From NCBI RefSeq assembly GCF_012933385.1, contig NZ_JABBPN010000001.1:248001-312000 (forward strand): 64,000 bases of DNA, written 5' to 3'. Origin of the DNA: Paenibacillus lemnae. Its GTDB lineage: Bacteria; Bacillota; Bacilli; Paenibacillales; Paenibacillaceae. A program made the position numbers and the translations under genes. Shown one piece after another: positions 1-8,914 of the stretch (positions are counted from its first letter, which is position 1; each line of letters opens with the position of its first letter). The notes below the pieces were generated by a model. That model was not told the DNA's origin. It ran no database searches and was given only the letters and a program-made list of their open reading frames with translations.

Positions 1-3000
1 GCGCGGCTCACCTGTTTCTGAGGTGCAAACTCGGTGGTGCTCATGCCTTGGATAATGCCTTTGGCCACCAATCCTTCGATCTGGTCTTCAGCCCATGCGT
101 ACCGGGCGATATCAGTGAAGCGGACAGGCTCGTAAAGGGCTGTATACATGCTGAAATGTGGTGCCTTGAAAGAAACCGTCTTGACCTGTGCATCATAGCG
201 GACGTGGTTGATTGCTTTAAACTGTCCATCTGCTGTCACATGGTAGATGACGATGCCGCTGGCCTTCTGTCCCGGCTGCAGTGTAAATGGCATGGATACT
301 TCCACCTGGCTGCCCTGCCACTCGAGATTACGGCCATCGAGTGTCATCTGGAAATCATAGGCCGCCTGACGGGCGAGCTTGCGCTGAGCCGCTGCCGGCA
401 GGTCTGCATGGTTAACCTTCCCTAGGATCAGATTCAGCTGTGAAGCTGCCGTCACTTGGCCGTGAATCAGATCTGCTGACAACCGGATGCTGACCTCCGG
501 AGTCTGAATCCGTACAAACTTTACATTTACGTGATTCTTCAGTTCCTTCAGCCAAGCAGCCGGAATCTGAACAGCCACGTTGGCAGCCCCCGCTGGTGGA
601 GCGATCAGCAGCTTCACTTCCTCGTCTGTGGCAGCCTCAGCCGCTGCGGAAAGAGATGCGAGGGATGCTGCAGCACGGTACGTTCCGCTTTCCAGCGTGC
701 CGGTCAGTGTTACGGTTGAACCGGAGTCCCCTGGTGATGGAGAGGGAGGCGCTGCGGTTACAGGCGGAATTGAGGGTACCGCCGGTGTGGAAGGACCAGG
801 CTGTGGTCCCGGCACTGGCTCAGGTCCAGGTATCGGACCGGGATCTGGTGCTGGTTCCTCGGTGTCAGGCTGCTCACTGCGCCGTGTCAGTCCATCCAAT
901 GCTGCCGTTAGTGCCGCCGCGGCAGCTTCAATGTCGGAAGTGGAGGCTTCGCCGTCTTCCATAATGATCCCGGCATGGCTCCATGCCGTCTGAAACGCTT
1001 CCCAGCTGGATGATGTATAGTCTGAGACTTTCAGATTTTGTCGCTCTGCATCAGTTATCTTCTCAGACAGTGCGGTTTTATCTGCTGGGAATACTCCTTG
1101 CGCTGAGAAGTCCATCATACCGACCCAGATGGTCTGTGCTTCTGTTATAGTCACTTTGATATAACGTGCGGTAACCGGTGAAGGAAACACGATTTTAGGA
1201 TCGGTCGATACGATGACATCGGAAGTTGTGTCTGCGACTTCAACATAGTGCTGATCGTCATCTGAAACCTCGATCTTGAACTTGATGCCTCCGGACCACA
1301 TTTTCATTTGAATTTTGCGGATCAGAGCAGGGTCGCCAAGGTCTACCTTCCACCAGCTGCCTGCCCCTTGATCCGTACCCCAGGATGTATTGGGATTGTC
1401 GTCTACAGCACCTGCCGGAGCATTGCTCTTCCCTCCGCCTGTGCCGGCACTGGTAGAGGCTTCGGCCGTCTTGCCCGCGGCCAGCTGCTGGAGCTGTACC
1501 AGGCTTCTAAGAGCTGTCTGGAGCTCGGCCAGCGCCAGCTCCACCTGCTCCTGATCTACAGTTTGCCGGTCATTGACCTCAATGGCCGCAACCAGGGCAG
1601 CCTGCACATAGGCCCAGCTTCTCTGCGTGTAGGACGAATCATCCATGACACGTACGCTGGCGATCAGGTTTGCCAATTCGGTCTTATCGATATTGGACAA
1701 AGCCTCCAGCGCTGTCCTCAGGGCGGACAGCGTGTGATCTACTTCGGCCTGAGGCGCCTGTGCATCATTGAGCACATCCAATGCTGCTTGAAGGGCTTTC
1801 TGCAGCTGGGTCCATGTATATGCCGACCAGTCTGACTGCTGTTTGCCCTGCGCTTCAGCGATCGCTGCCTGAAGAGACTCCTTATTTACCGATATAATCT
1901 GCAGTCCTGCAATAATCGCAGAAAGATCAGCAACAGCCGTATCTATATCGGATTGGGTGACACGATTCTGTGTGTACACGCTGTTGTAAGATATTTGGGC
2001 AGCTGCAATTCCATCCTGCAGGAGCTGCCAGCTTGAGGCATCTACATCAGAGGCTGTATACAGCTTCGCTTTATTCAGCCATTTCTCCAGCTCCATCCGG
2101 TTTGCCGGTGCGTAGGTCATCCCGACCTTGAACGCATCCAGAGACGGGAGGGCATAGCCTTTATAGGAGTATCCTCCATTCCCTGGGAACTCGTCGTAAT
2201 TAAACATAGCCTGATTCTCCCAGGCATCCCCCTCGGAATCTATCCAGCCTACATTGGCCGCAATCCACGCCGGCTCCCAGTAGAAGAATCCCAGGCCTTT
2301 GCCGTCCGGCACGTCCGCTAAAGCATCCATCACTGCTTTAGTCGCATCGAACTGTCCTTGTACGGTTGCGGGGAAGGTCGCTCCGCCGATGAGCTGGGCT
2401 GTCGAGCCGAGTACATTGGCATGAGCATCCCCGTTTTTGAAGCTGAAAGGATAGGAAGTTTCAGCGATGATAACTTCTTTTCCGTATTCTGAAGACATGC
2501 GGTCCATCGTGTTCTGGATATCAGCAAAGGTGCCGTGCCAGAACGGATAATAGGACAGACCAATAATGTCGTACTCTACATGCCGGCTCTTCAGCTCACT
2601 GAAAAACCAGTTAAAGGTGTCATACCGGCCTCCTTCGGCAAGGTGAATCATAATTTTGACATCTTCACTGCCGGAAACCGCACGTACACCTGCAACACCG
2701 CTCGTAATATAGTCAGCGGTTTTGTCAAAGTCAGGTACGCTGTTCTTGTCATTGAGCAAGCCGCTGTTAATTTCGTTGCCGATCTGCACCATATCCGGCA
2801 TTGCCCCGGCGTCCTTCAGTCCTTGAATGACTTCAGTCGTATAGGCCTGAAGGGCATCCTTCAGCTCATCATGGGTAAAGTTTTTCCAAGCCTTCGGTTT
2901 GATCTGTTGTCCGGGATGCGCCCATTCATCGGAATAGTGGAAATCCACAAGGAGATTCATTCCTTTTTGCTTGACGCGTTTCCCCAAACGGATGACATCA

Positions 3001-3971
3001 TCCTTATTGTTATAGTACTGGTCTCCATGGAAATTCGTCATGTTCGGATCGTTCCAGACTCTAAGACGTACATAATTCACGCCACGGTCCTTCAAAATAT
3101 CCAGCAGATCCCGCTCAACCCCGTTGCTGTCATAGTAGCGCCCGCCATTATCTTCGATCGCTGTGAGCGTAGAAATATCTACACCGCGGATGAAATCCTC
3201 ACGATAACCTTGAACCTCCACAGTGGCAGAAGGCTGGACGGATGCCCCTTCCACCGTACCCTGTACAGCAAAGCTGACGCCGGCTGTCGAGTACTGGGCA
3301 GGATCTATAGGGCTCCACACGACATCCACCTGTTCCGGAGTATATGTGGAGTAGGTTGCCGTTACTTGTGCCGGCAGCACGGGTGGAATGCCTGCAGGTG
3401 TAGTCACTTGTACCGGGTTGTACGAGATGATGTCGGACGGCGGTTTGACGACGGCCTCTCCCCACACCTTCAGTTCTTGGATGGCCGGCCACCAGGTTGT
3501 GCCGATATAGAACGGAATGGAGATCCGTACATATCGCACATCCGTTTCCTCGAATGTATTTCGGGCTGTCTGTTCCAGCAGGGTATTGCTGCTCTGGTCC
3601 GAAGCCACACGCCAATCGCTGCCATCAGCGGATACTTCAACACGGTACTTGACCGGCCCGGAATCCCATTTTCCAGGCTGATTTCCCCATGTGATTTCCG
3701 TACCGGACAAGCGGGTTAACTTGCCCAAATCAACCATCAGCCATGCGTCCGAGCCATTAATGGCACCGGAAGCTTCCCAACGGGTATCCGTCTTGCCGTC
3801 CACCGCATGCTGTTCAGGATGCGATGTATTGACCGAACTGGCAGTAACCGTTTTCAAATAAGCCAGGTTTACCACTTCTGCTGCAGCTGCAGGTGCCGGG
3901 TACCCTATGAATTGGGACACAAGCAGCACCATAACGAGCAGTGCGCTCATGGTTCTTTTTCTGCTGTGCAT
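1..3971 (-). CDS. SLH-anchored arabinogalactan endo-beta-1,4-galactanase (GH53), C-terminus cut by window edge
   Basis: Secreted multidomain enzyme predicted to cleave beta-1,4-galactan of pectin or arabinogalactan at the cell surface. Order seen: signal peptide (about 1-25, ending PAPAAAA); F5/8 type C sugar-binding domain (about 30-180); bacterial Ig-like domain (about 183-243); GH53 catalytic domain (about 250-620) with acid/base E400 in VQIGNEINSG and nucleophile E504 in VIIAETSYP; several FIVAR-like helical repeats; a second F5/8C domain (about 860-975); a Pro/Gly linker (about 1050-1080); a beta-rich domain; and an SLH repeat (FTDIARYAWAEDQIEGL, about 1284 on) running off the edge. Start is ATG 3971, with AAGGGAGGAA upstream. 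At over 1,324 residues it is far longer than single-domain GH53 enzymes. The SLH domain implies binding to the cell-wall polymer, keeping released galactooligosaccharides near the cell. Divergent from the peptidase gene; the 293-base gap between them shows no clear regulatory site. Confidence 0.93.
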   Translation of the reverse strand, partial: MHSRKRTMSALLVMVLLVSQFIGYPAPAAAAEVVNLAYLKTVTASSVNTSHPEQHAVDGKTDTRWEASGAINGSDAWLMVDLGKLTRLSGTEITWGNQPGKWDSGPVKYRVEVSADGSDWRVASDQSSNTLLEQTARNTFEETDVRYVRISIPFYIGTTWWPAIQELKVWGEAVVKPPSDIISYNPVQVTTPAGIPPVLPAQVTATYSTYTPEQVDVVWSPIDPAQYSTAGVSFAVQGTVEGASVQPSATVEVQGYREDFIRGVDISTLTAIEDNGGRYYDSNGVERDLLDILKDRGVNYVRLRVWNDPNMTNFHGDQYYNNKDDVIRLGKRVKQKGMNLLVDFHYSDEWAHPGQQIKPKAWKNFTHDELKDALQAYTTEVIQGLKDAGAMPDMVQIGNEINSGLLNDKNSVPDFDKTADYITSGVAGVRAVSGSEDVKIMIHLAEGGRYDTFNWFFSELKSRHVEYDIIGLSYYPFWHGTFADIQNTMDRMSSEYGKEVIIAETSYPFSFKNGDAHANVLGSTAQLIGGATFPATVQGQFDATKAVMDALADVPDGKGLGFFYWEPAWIAANVGWIDSEGDAWENQAMFNYDEFPGNGGYSYKGYALPSLDAFKVGMTYAPANRMELEKWLNKAKLYTASDVDASSWQLLQDGIAAAQISYNSVYTQNRVTQSDIDTAVADLSAIIAGLQIISVNKESLQAAIAEAQGKQQSDWSAYTWTQLQKALQAALDVLNDAQAPQAEVDHTLSALRTALEALSNIDKTELANLIASVRVMDDSSYTQRSWAYVQAALVAAIEVNDRQTVDQEQVELALAELQTALRSLVQLQQLAAGKTAEASTSAGTGGGKSNAPAGAVDDNPNTSWGTDQGAGSWWKVDLGDPALIRKIQMKMWSGGIKFKIEVSDDDQHYVEVADTTSDVIVSTDPKIVFPSPVTARYIKVTITEAQTIWVGMMDFSAQGVFPADKTALSEKITDAERQNLKVSDYTSSSWEAFQTAWSHAGIIMEDGEASTSDIEAAAAALTAALDGLTRRSEQPDTEEPAPDPGPIPGPEPVPGPQPGPSTPAVPSIPPVTAAPPSPSPGDSGSTVTLTGTLESGTYRAAASLASLSAAAEAATDEEVKLLIAPPAGAANVAVQIPAAWLKELKNHVNVKFVRIQTPEVSIRLSADLIHGQVTAASQLNLILGKVNHADLPAAAQRKLARQAAYDFQMTLDGRNLEWQGSQVEVSMPFTLQPGQKASGIVIYHVTADGQFKAINHVRYDAQVKTVSFKAPHFSMYTALYEPVRFTDIARYAWAEDQIEGLVAKGIIQGMSTTEFAPQKQVSR

Positions 3972-4264
3972 CAAATGAAATTCCTCCCTTTTTATGTATA
4001 CTTGATCTTGCTATCTTCATTATCAGGAGGTCTCACCCAAGAAAACATAGTACAATGCCAACATTTCAGCAGTTTTAACAACGGCTGCTTGTTTGGCATT
4101 GCGGCGGCAGGTGCTTCCATCGATCCATGCCTGCTGAGCAGTCTGATTTACCAGGATTGTCTGTGGGATAACTTGCGGTTGTTGGGGTATATCTCTTTAT
4201 AGAGATTCAGAATATGAGGAGATGTCCTGAAGACTTTTGGTACATATAAAAGGAGGATAAAGTT

Positions 4265-5107
4265 ATGCAGTGGAAAGGCAGAAGGGCCAGTTCCAACGTC
4301 GAGGACCGGCGGGGCCGCAGAGGACCCGGACTGGTCGGCGGCGGAATCGGCGGGATCATTCTGGTACTGGTTATCACGCTGCTTGGCGGCAATCCCGGTG
4401 ATCTGCTCGGGGGCCTTGGCGGTGATTCCTCCGGCAGTAAGGCTCCTTACACGGAGACGGCAGATGAGCAGGAGCTGGCCCAGTTTGTGTCGGTTGTGCT
4501 TGCTGATACGGAAGATGTCTGGACAGAGGTGTTCAAGAAAGAAGGGATGACTTACCAAAATCCGACCCTCGTTCTGTATACGGGCAGTGTTCAATCCGCT
4601 TGCGGCACAGCGGGGGCCTCGGTAGGGCCGTTCTACTGTCCGGGCGACCAGAAGCTGTACATCGACCTCAGTTTCTATGATGAGCTCCGGCGGGAGTTTG
4701 ACGCACCGGGCGATTTTGCGATGGCTTATGTCGTAGCCCACGAGGTCGGACATCATGTGCAGACGCTGATGGGCACCTCGGAGGAGCTGGCGCAGAAACG
4801 CCAGCAGCTGAGCGAGGCAGAGTACAACAAGTATCAGGTCCGGTTCGAGCTGCAGGCCGATTATTTGGCAGGCGTCTGGGCCCACCATGTCCAAGGCGAG
4901 AACTTGCTGGAAGAGGGCGATCTGGAGGAGGCGCTGACCGCAGCCAGTGCGGTCGGGGATGATACCATTCAGAAGAAAGCCCGGGGGTACGCCGTGCCGG
5001 AATCTTTCACACACGGCACCTCTGAGCAGCGGAAAAGCTGGTTTTACAAAGGTTTTGAGAGCGGTACGCTGAAGGGAGGAGATACGTTCAGCGCCTCAAA
5101 TCTGTAG
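4265..5107 (+). CDS. Neutral zinc metallopeptidase, membrane anchored (YpfJ family)
   Basis: Single-pass membrane protein with a predicted extracytoplasmic peptidase domain. A Gly-rich hydrophobic segment lies at about residues 22-42, then the family signature HEVGHHVQ with zinc ligands H159 and H163. A downstream ELQADYLAG (E195) probably supplies the third ligand. The 280 residues fit the pfam04228 family, whose physiological substrate is not established. The start is fixed by AAAGGAGG 7-14 bases upstream of ATG 4265. It is monocistronic, followed by a strong terminator shared with the convergent ABC ATPase gene. Confidence 0.9.
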   Translation: MQWKGRRASSNVEDRRGRRGPGLVGGGIGGIILVLVITLLGGNPGDLLGGLGGDSSGSKAPYTETADEQELAQFVSVVLADTEDVWTEVFKKEGMTYQNPTLVLYTGSVQSACGTAGASVGPFYCPGDQKLYIDLSFYDELRREFDAPGDFAMAYVVAHEVGHHVQTLMGTSEELAQKRQQLSEAEYNKYQVRFELQADYLAGVWAHHVQGENLLEEGDLEEALTAASAVGDDTIQKKARGYAVPESFTHGTSEQRKSWFYKGFESGTLKGGDTFSASNL

Positions 5108-5143
5108 TGTCAGTCGGCTGTTCGCCGCAGCATAGGGGTACGT

Positions 5144-5198
5144 AAAAAAAGATGGTCCCGATTCGGAAGCTGTTCTTCCAGGGGCCATCTTTTTTATA
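5144..5198. terminator. Bidirectional intrinsic terminator
   Basis: Hairpin with arms GATGGTCCC and GGGGCCATC, flanked by A-run and T-run, between the convergent zinc peptidase and ABC ATPase genes. It can work in both directions. Confidence 0.85.
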
Positions 5199-5210
5199 TA
5201 TGCAGCGTTC

Positions 5211-6056
5211 TTAAGCTCCGGCGCTGACGGGAATGCGTTCCTCAGGTACAGCGTGGAGTACGGTTGATTCGTCTTTGACGAGATTATACGTCAGGCACAT
5301 CGGTTTGCCGGTACGAGGATCCTTGCCAATGGCTGCATCAATATGAAACACTTCGCGCAGCACGTCAGGGGTAATCACGCTCTCGCAGCTGCCAGCCCGC
5401 ACAATCTCGCCGTCCTTCATCGCAATAATATGATCTGCAAACCGCGCGGCCTGATTCAGATCATGCAGAACCATAACGATGGTGCGGCCCTGTTCCTGAT
5501 TCAGCTTCTGCAGCAGTTCCAGCACTTCCAGCTGATGGGCCAGATCCAGATAGGTCGTCGGCTCATCCAGAAAAATAATTTCAGTTTCCTGAGCCAGTGC
5601 CATCGCAATCCACACCCGCTGCCGCTGTCCGCCGGACAAGGCATCAACCGGGCGCTGCTTGAATTCCAGCGTGCCGGTGACCTCCATGGCCCAGTCGATC
5701 ACGTCATGATCGCGGGACGTGAGACGGCCGAAGCCCTTCTGATAAGGGAACCGCCCGTAGGATACCAGTTCGCCCACGGTCAAGCCGCTGGCGCTTTCAG
5801 GGGATTGGGGAAGAATGGCCATTTTGCGGGCGAGCGCTTTGGTATCTTCTTTTATGATCTGCTTGCCATCCAGAAGGATCGTGCCCTCCTGATGGGCGAT
5901 AATACGGGTCATTGCTTTCAGCAGTGTAGATTTGCCGCAGCCGTTGGCACCAATAATGGTTGTAATTTGTTGATCCGGGATGTCGGCACTCAGCTGCTTT
6001 ACAATCCGTCGTTCACCATAGCCGACGCTCAGGTTTTCCGTGTACAGGCGAGACAT
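5211..6056 (-). CDS. Iron-siderophore ABC transporter ATP-binding protein (FepC/YusV type)
   Basis: Cytoplasmic ATPase energising ferrisiderophore uptake. Visible motifs: Walker A GANGCGKST (36-44), signature LSGGQRQRVWIAMALA (about 139), Walker B IIFLDEPTTYLDLA and the H-loop MVLHDLNQAARFAD. Length (281) fits the FecE/FepC family. ATG 6056 is preferred over upstream in-frame starts because GGAGGG lies directly upstream. No permease or binding protein is adjacent, as for Bacillus subtilis YusV, an orphan ATPase shared by several Fe-siderophore permeases. A Fur-box match in its promoter region supports iron repression. Divergent from an FAD oxidoreductase that may reduce the imported ferric complex. 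Confidence 0.93.
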   Translation of the reverse strand: MSRLYTENLSVGYGERRIVKQLSADIPDQQITTIIGANGCGKSTLLKAMTRIIAHQEGTILLDGKQIIKEDTKALARKMAILPQSPESASGLTVGELVSYGRFPYQKGFGRLTSRDHDVIDWAMEVTGTLEFKQRPVDALSGGQRQRVWIAMALAQETEIIFLDEPTTYLDLAHQLEVLELLQKLNQEQGRTIVMVLHDLNQAARFADHIIAMKDGEIVRAGSCESVITPDVLREVFHIDAAIGKDPRTGKPMCLTYNLVKDESTVLHAVPEERIPVSAGA

Positions 6057-6180
6057 GGGTACCCTCCAATGGAATTGAATGTATTTTTGTATGAATTCGT
6101 TATATGGACTTTTCGTTATATGGACGATATGGATTATCGTATCAATCACCGGACCGATCATCATGGATCGTCTCCACAGT

Positions 6181-6197
6181 GATAATCATTCTCAAAT
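6181..6197. promoter_or_regulatory. Fur box (ABC ATPase side)
   Basis: GATAATCATTCTCA, a close match to the Fur core TGATAATNATTATCA, about 125 bases upstream of the leftward ABC ATPase start. Proximity assigns it to that gene. Confidence 0.75.
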
Positions 6198-6282
6198 ATC
6201 TACTGTCTTTACTTTAAAGGCAAATTCATTCCCATGTCAACCATATTTATGTTGTAAAACAGGAAGAAAGAGAGTATATTTT

Positions 6283-6302
6283 AATGAGAATGATAATCAT
6301 TT
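6283..6302. promoter_or_regulatory. Fur box (oxidoreductase side)
   Basis: TGAGAATGATAATCATT, a near-canonical Fur site about 30 bases upstream of the rightward oxidoreductase start, placed to block transcription when iron is plentiful. Confidence 0.85.
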
Positions 6303-6329
6303 ACTGTATATTCCAAGGAGTTGAATAAC

Positions 6330-7382
6330 GTGGAACGTCAGGATTTGTTTGATGTAACGATTATTGGCGGAGGCCCTGCAGGGCTTTACTCCGCATTTTA
6401 TAGCGGCCTTCGGGAAATGAAGACCAAGATTATCGAGTTTCAGCCGCAGCTCGGCGGCAAGATTCATGTGTATCCGGAGAAAATGATCTGGGATGTCGGC
6501 GGCCTGGCTCCCCTCCCGGGTGCCAAGCTGATTGAACAGCTGGTTCAGCAGGGACTGACCTTTTCACCGGAAGTGGTGCTGAATGAGAAAGTGACCTCGA
6601 TCGAGAAGAACGAGGAGGGTATCTTCGTGCTGGAGACAGCCTCTGGTGTCACTCATTACTCCAAGACCGTAATCGCGGCTTTTGGACGGGGTATTCTGAC
6701 TCCGCAGAAGCTGAAGATTGAAGGTGCAGAACGCTTTGAGGTGTCCAACCTGAACTATACCGTCAAATCGCTCAAGCAATTCAAGGACAAAACCGTGCTG
6801 GTCTCGGGCGGAGGGCATTCTGCGGTGGACTGGGCGAATGAGCTGTGCCCGGTGGCAAAGCAGGTGTACGTGGTATGCCGCAAAGACACCATGACCGGCC
6901 ATGAGGCACAGGTCGCCCAGCTGATGAGCTGCGATCAGGCGAACTGCATGCTGCAGCAATCCATCAGCAAGCTGATCGCTTCGGACAATCATGAGATGAT
7001 CGAACGCGTAGAGCTGACTTGTCTGAAGACAGGCGAAGTCACAGAGATCGCTGTTGATGAAGTGGTCATCAATCATGGCTACGATTGGGATAAGGAGCTG
7101 ATTGCGAACAGCAAGCTCGACATTCAACTGGACGAGGAGAGCTATATTGCCGGAACGGTAATGGGCGCATCCTCTGTACCGGGGCTATTCGCCGCGGGTG
7201 ATGTATTAAGGCATGAAGGCAAGCTTCGTTTAATTGCGGGCGCTTTTCAGGATGCTGCCAATGCCGTCAATCAGGCGAAGCAGTATATTCAGCCGGATGC
7301 CGCGAAGACGGCGATGGTGTCCTCCCACAACGAGCAGTTCAAGCAGCGCAACCGCGAGCTGGTGAAGCAGATGCTGTCCTAA
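6330..7382 (+). CDS. NAD(P)/FAD-dependent oxidoreductase, ferredoxin-NADP reductase type (YumC/YcgT family)
   Basis: Two-dinucleotide-fold flavoprotein: FAD-binding GGGPAG at about residues 13-18, NAD(P)H-binding GGGHSAVDWA at about 159, and a C-terminal GLFAAGDVLRHEGKLRLIAG FAD motif. The CxxC redox pair of true thioredoxin reductases is absent, which fits the ferredoxin/flavodoxin reductase-2 group (about 350 residues). GTG 6330 is chosen because AAGGAG ends nine bases before it; the in-frame TTG at 6321 abuts the RBS. The Fur box just upstream and the divergent siderophore ATPase suggest a role in reductive iron release. That role is inferred. Confidence 0.88.
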   Translation: MERQDLFDVTIIGGGPAGLYSAFYSGLREMKTKIIEFQPQLGGKIHVYPEKMIWDVGGLAPLPGAKLIEQLVQQGLTFSPEVVLNEKVTSIEKNEEGIFVLETASGVTHYSKTVIAAFGRGILTPQKLKIEGAERFEVSNLNYTVKSLKQFKDKTVLVSGGGHSAVDWANELCPVAKQVYVVCRKDTMTGHEAQVAQLMSCDQANCMLQQSISKLIASDNHEMIERVELTCLKTGEVTEIAVDEVVINHGYDWDKELIANSKLDIQLDEESYIAGTVMGASSVPGLFAAGDVLRHEGKLRLIAGAFQDAANAVNQAKQYIQPDAAKTAMVSSHNEQFKQRNRELVKQMLS

Positions 7383-7443
7383 AGACACCGCTTGTGTTCC
7401 GCTGACCGGCTCATCATGACGGATATAGAGAGGGTGCAGCGAA

Positions 7444-8388
7444 TTGGGAGATTATGAACGTGAGGAGCAACTTTCACCGCAGCTGCGTAATTGGATGATT
7501 CAATCGCTGCAGGAGCGCGGAATAAGCGGTCCGGAGCTGATCGATAGTGCGCGGCTGAAAGGCGGGATTTCTTCTATCTTACACCGTGTGTCTGTTGAGG
7601 CTGGCGGCGATAGGTCAGAATGGGTGTTGCGCCAGTTTCACGATGAGCAATGGCTCAGCATGGAGCGTGATCTGGCTCTGCACGAAGGCGAGAGCCTGCA
7701 GCAGGCGGCATCGGCGGGTCTTCCCGCTCCGCGTCTTGTGTCATGGGATGAAGACGGACGCCTGGCTGGAAGACCCGCCGTGTTGATGACGAAGCTGGAA
7801 GGTTCGGTCGTGCTTGTCCCCAGTGACACAGAGGCTTGGCTCGATGGGCTTGCAGCATCTCTGGCTGATGTTCACCGGTTTGAAGCACCAGATTTTCAGC
7901 GGGAGTATTTCTCGTATCAGGATGCTTCGCAGCTGGGCACACAGCATTGGTCATCGGTTCCAGAGGCGTGGGACCAAGCCATTGCATATGTGCGGGACCA
8001 GCCCAGGCCCGAATTCAGGCGACACCTGATTCACCGGGATTACCATCCGGCCAATGTGCTGTGGGATGGGGGAGTAGTGAGTGGCATCGTCGATTGGGTG
8101 AATGCCTGCCGCGGTCCGGCCGGCGTCGATCTCGGCCACTGCCGGATTAATCTCGCCATGCTGCATGATGCAGAGACTGCAGATGCTTTTTTAGCCCGGT
8201 ATGAGCAGCATGCGGGGAAGGACTTTCAGTACGACCCCTATTGGGATCTTCGGTCCCTGATCGACATTCTGTTCGGGCCCCCGCAGGTATATGAGGGCTG
8301 GACCGATCTGGGCGTAACCGGACTGAGCGATGCCTTGATGGCAGAGCGGCTGGATCGATATGTGCAGCGGATATTGGAGAAAATATAG
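7444..8388 (+). CDS. Aminoglycoside phosphotransferase-family (APH) kinase
   Basis: Protein-kinase-like small-molecule phosphotransferase of 314 residues. The catalytic loop HRDYHPANVLW and the metal-binding IVDWVNACRGPAGVDLGH are intact, so it should be an active kinase. The family covers antibiotic, choline, homoserine and fructosamine kinases; the substrate cannot be told from sequence, and a resistance role should not be assumed. TTG 7444 with GAGAGGG ten bases upstream is the best start; an in-frame ATG at 7495 is an alternative. It lies 61 bases after the oxidoreductase gene and may be co-transcribed. Confidence 0.85.
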   Translation: MGDYEREEQLSPQLRNWMIQSLQERGISGPELIDSARLKGGISSILHRVSVEAGGDRSEWVLRQFHDEQWLSMERDLALHEGESLQQAASAGLPAPRLVSWDEDGRLAGRPAVLMTKLEGSVVLVPSDTEAWLDGLAASLADVHRFEAPDFQREYFSYQDASQLGTQHWSSVPEAWDQAIAYVRDQPRPEFRRHLIHRDYHPANVLWDGGVVSGIVDWVNACRGPAGVDLGHCRINLAMLHDAETADAFLARYEQHAGKDFQYDPYWDLRSLIDILFGPPQVYEGWTDLGVTGLSDALMAERLDRYVQRILEKI

Positions 8389-8512
8389 AAGAAGATACAG
8401 AAGCGTGAAGGGCTCTTTTTACATAGATCAAGGACAGTGTGCATCATGCGCGCTGTTTTTTTATGGCTTTGGATAAAATAAATATAAAAAAATTACATGT
8501 TTAACGTAGAGT

Positions 8513-8620
8513 GAGAACCAATCTGCAGAAGCGAAGCGTTCGCCTTTATCCCCGGATTTATCCTTATGTGAGTAAAAATTCAAAAAATCCGGGGATAACA
8601 GCGATCGGAAGATGGTTCTC
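8513..8620. repeat. Long imperfect palindromic element
   Basis: Outer arms GAGAACCAATCT (8513-8524) and AAGATGGTTCTC (8609-8620) enclose a perfect 14-base inner pair, TTATCCCCGGATTT (8546-8559) and AAATCCGGGGATAA (8585-8598). It sits at the convergent junction of the phosphotransferase and a small membrane protein gene. There is no terminal T-run, so it is not a simple terminator; the rest of the 264-base gap shows nothing else. Confidence 0.7.
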
Positions 8621-8652
8621 AATCGAAGTGGACCTGTGTGTAATTTATAACT

Positions 8653-8901
8653 TCATTCCAGATGCAGGGACAACACAATAAACAGCGCGTAAAGCACAAT
8701 TGGAATGAGCAGGCCGACAGCAAGGATGACCCAGGAGGAAGGTGTTTTTATCAGGCAAGCTATTTTTGTCCGGATAGGAACCGTCTCTTTTTTGAGAATG
8801 TGTTTTATTTTGTGCAGTTTTCTACCGTCTGTCTCTTGCAGGATCGCTGTCATGAGATCTTTTTGAAGAGCTTCGATTCCGTTGGATCCGCTGTTATTCA
8901 T
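8653..8901 (-). CDS. Small membrane protein, unknown function
   Basis: 82 residues: a charged N-terminal half (LQKDLMTAILQETDGRKLHK) followed by one hydrophobic segment (about 55-78, SSWVILAVGLLIPIVLYALF). The start ATG 8901 lies 13 bases after the stop of the frameshifted AraC gene, with a TGAGGTG ribosome site overlapping that stop region. Translational coupling is therefore likely. No family was recognised. Confidence 0.6.
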   Translation of the reverse strand: MNNSGSNGIEALQKDLMTAILQETDGRKLHKIKHILKKETVPIRTKIACLIKTPSSWVILAVGLLIPIVLYALFIVLSLHLE

Positions 8902-8914
8902 GATATGGAGCACC

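Noticed and set aside
2535..3719. Long rightward open frame of 394 codons
   Set aside because: It lies antisense to the GH53 gene, has no RBS and its product has no recognisable domain.
7444..8388. Aminoglycoside resistance gene
   Set aside because: Family membership alone does not show antibiotic specificity; there is no mobile or resistance context.
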